A program made the position numbers and the translations under genes. Shown piece after piece: positions 63,854 through 64,000 of a stretch of DNA of 64,000 nt (the first letter of the stretch is position 1; every line of letters begins with the position of its first letter). The stretch is from JACCXM01 sp046328335. Lineage in GTDB: Bacteria > Chloroflexota > Chloroflexia > Thermomicrobiales > UBA6265. The notes beneath the pieces were generated by a model. The model was given only the letters and a program-made list of their open reading frames with translations, made no database searches and was not told the DNA's origin. Location of the stretch: contig JAXLWU010000012.1 of assembly GCA_046328335.1 (NCBI GenBank), positions 1-64,000 on the forward strand, in the 5' to 3' direction.

Positions 63854-64000
63854 GATCGAAAGCCTCCTTGCGCCATCGCCCATTCCAGGCGCACCAGGTG
63901 AACCTGAACCGCGCGACGGTGGCCGATATCCAGGCCCTATCCGTCTGCCCCATACCGTATCACCCTGATGATGCATTGTCAAGAGAGTTGATCGCAACGT
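63854..64000. other. Leader region of hsp20
   Basis: About 147 bases between the hsp20 start and the window edge. A TGATGCATTGTCAAGAGAGT stretch near 63967-63986 is AT-richer and may hold the promoter; no CIRCE-type repeat is seen. Confidence 0.35.

Overview
The window is a high-GC (well over 60%) chromosomal segment. It most resembles an uncultured Chloroflexota bacterium of the Thermomicrobia/Thermomicrobiales type. That placement is an inference from gene content: many Tat-type or twin-arginine-like exported proteins, Cys-rich secreted proteins sharing one unusual leader, Uma2 nucleases, an XRE/NB-ARC/TPR regulator, and several hydantoinase-type catabolic genes. No rRNA, tRNA, CRISPR array, replication origin or complete insertion sequence was seen. 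No taxonomic marker gene is present, so the assignment is tentative.

Layout. 0.6-6.6 kb: DUF1398 protein, FAD/NAD(P)-binding protein, a broken luciferase-like gene, a small ABM-fold protein, an Asp/Glu/hydantoin racemase, a Fic enzyme, and a decayed second copy of the racemase 3' end. 6.7-16.1 kb: an oligopeptide-type ABC transporter (binding protein and two permeases, no ATPase) followed by hyuA and hyuB. This run is interrupted by a four-helix-bundle (IVP) gene inside perfect 23-bp inverted repeats and by a DUF1016 nuclease gene. 16.2-22.9 kb: PAS-GGDEF-EAL protein, membrane-anchored MutS-like ATPase, Uma2 nuclease, a 39-aa membrane protein, formylglycine-generating enzyme, and a HepT/MntA-type toxin-antitoxin pair. 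23.0-34.4 kb: an accessory region with a very large Cys-repeat exported protein carrying an M15-like peptidase domain, DinB, gamma-glutamyltransferase, Uma2, several toxin-antitoxin loci of which at least three are broken, a beta-helix protein, and two tandem knottin-like proteins (one frameshifted). 34.4-37.7 kb: DUF1028, RidA, an HyuC-type M20 amidohydrolase and a third Uma2. 38.5-43.6 kb: a complete Liv-type ABC operon (K-G-F-H-M). 43.8-50.7 kb: alpha/beta hydrolase, class III aminotransferase, M20 peptidase, glutamine-synthetase-like ligase and amidohydrolase. 51.3-56.3 kb: XRE/NB-ARC/TPR regulator and a homodimeric pyruvate-dehydrogenase E1. 56.8-64 kb: small-molecule kinase-like P-loop protein, HicB-like antitoxin, GNAT, VOC, cupredoxin, MOSC, dehalogenase-like hydrolase, CGNR-type regulator and Hsp20.

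How the genes fit together. Much of the window fits uptake and breakdown of peptides, gamma-glutamyl compounds, hydantoins and ureido amino acids: two ABC importers, GGT, HyuA/HyuB, racemase, HyuC, RidA, M20, the GS-like ligase and the amidohydrolase. The second theme is intergenic repeats. At least five families occur, several arranged as inverted pairs, placed between operon genes or in divergent promoter regions. The third theme is a secretome in which one N-terminal leader (pattern RFDRLTRLL...RR...L) carries unrelated mature domains: M15 peptidase with Cys repeats, beta-helix, and knottin-like.
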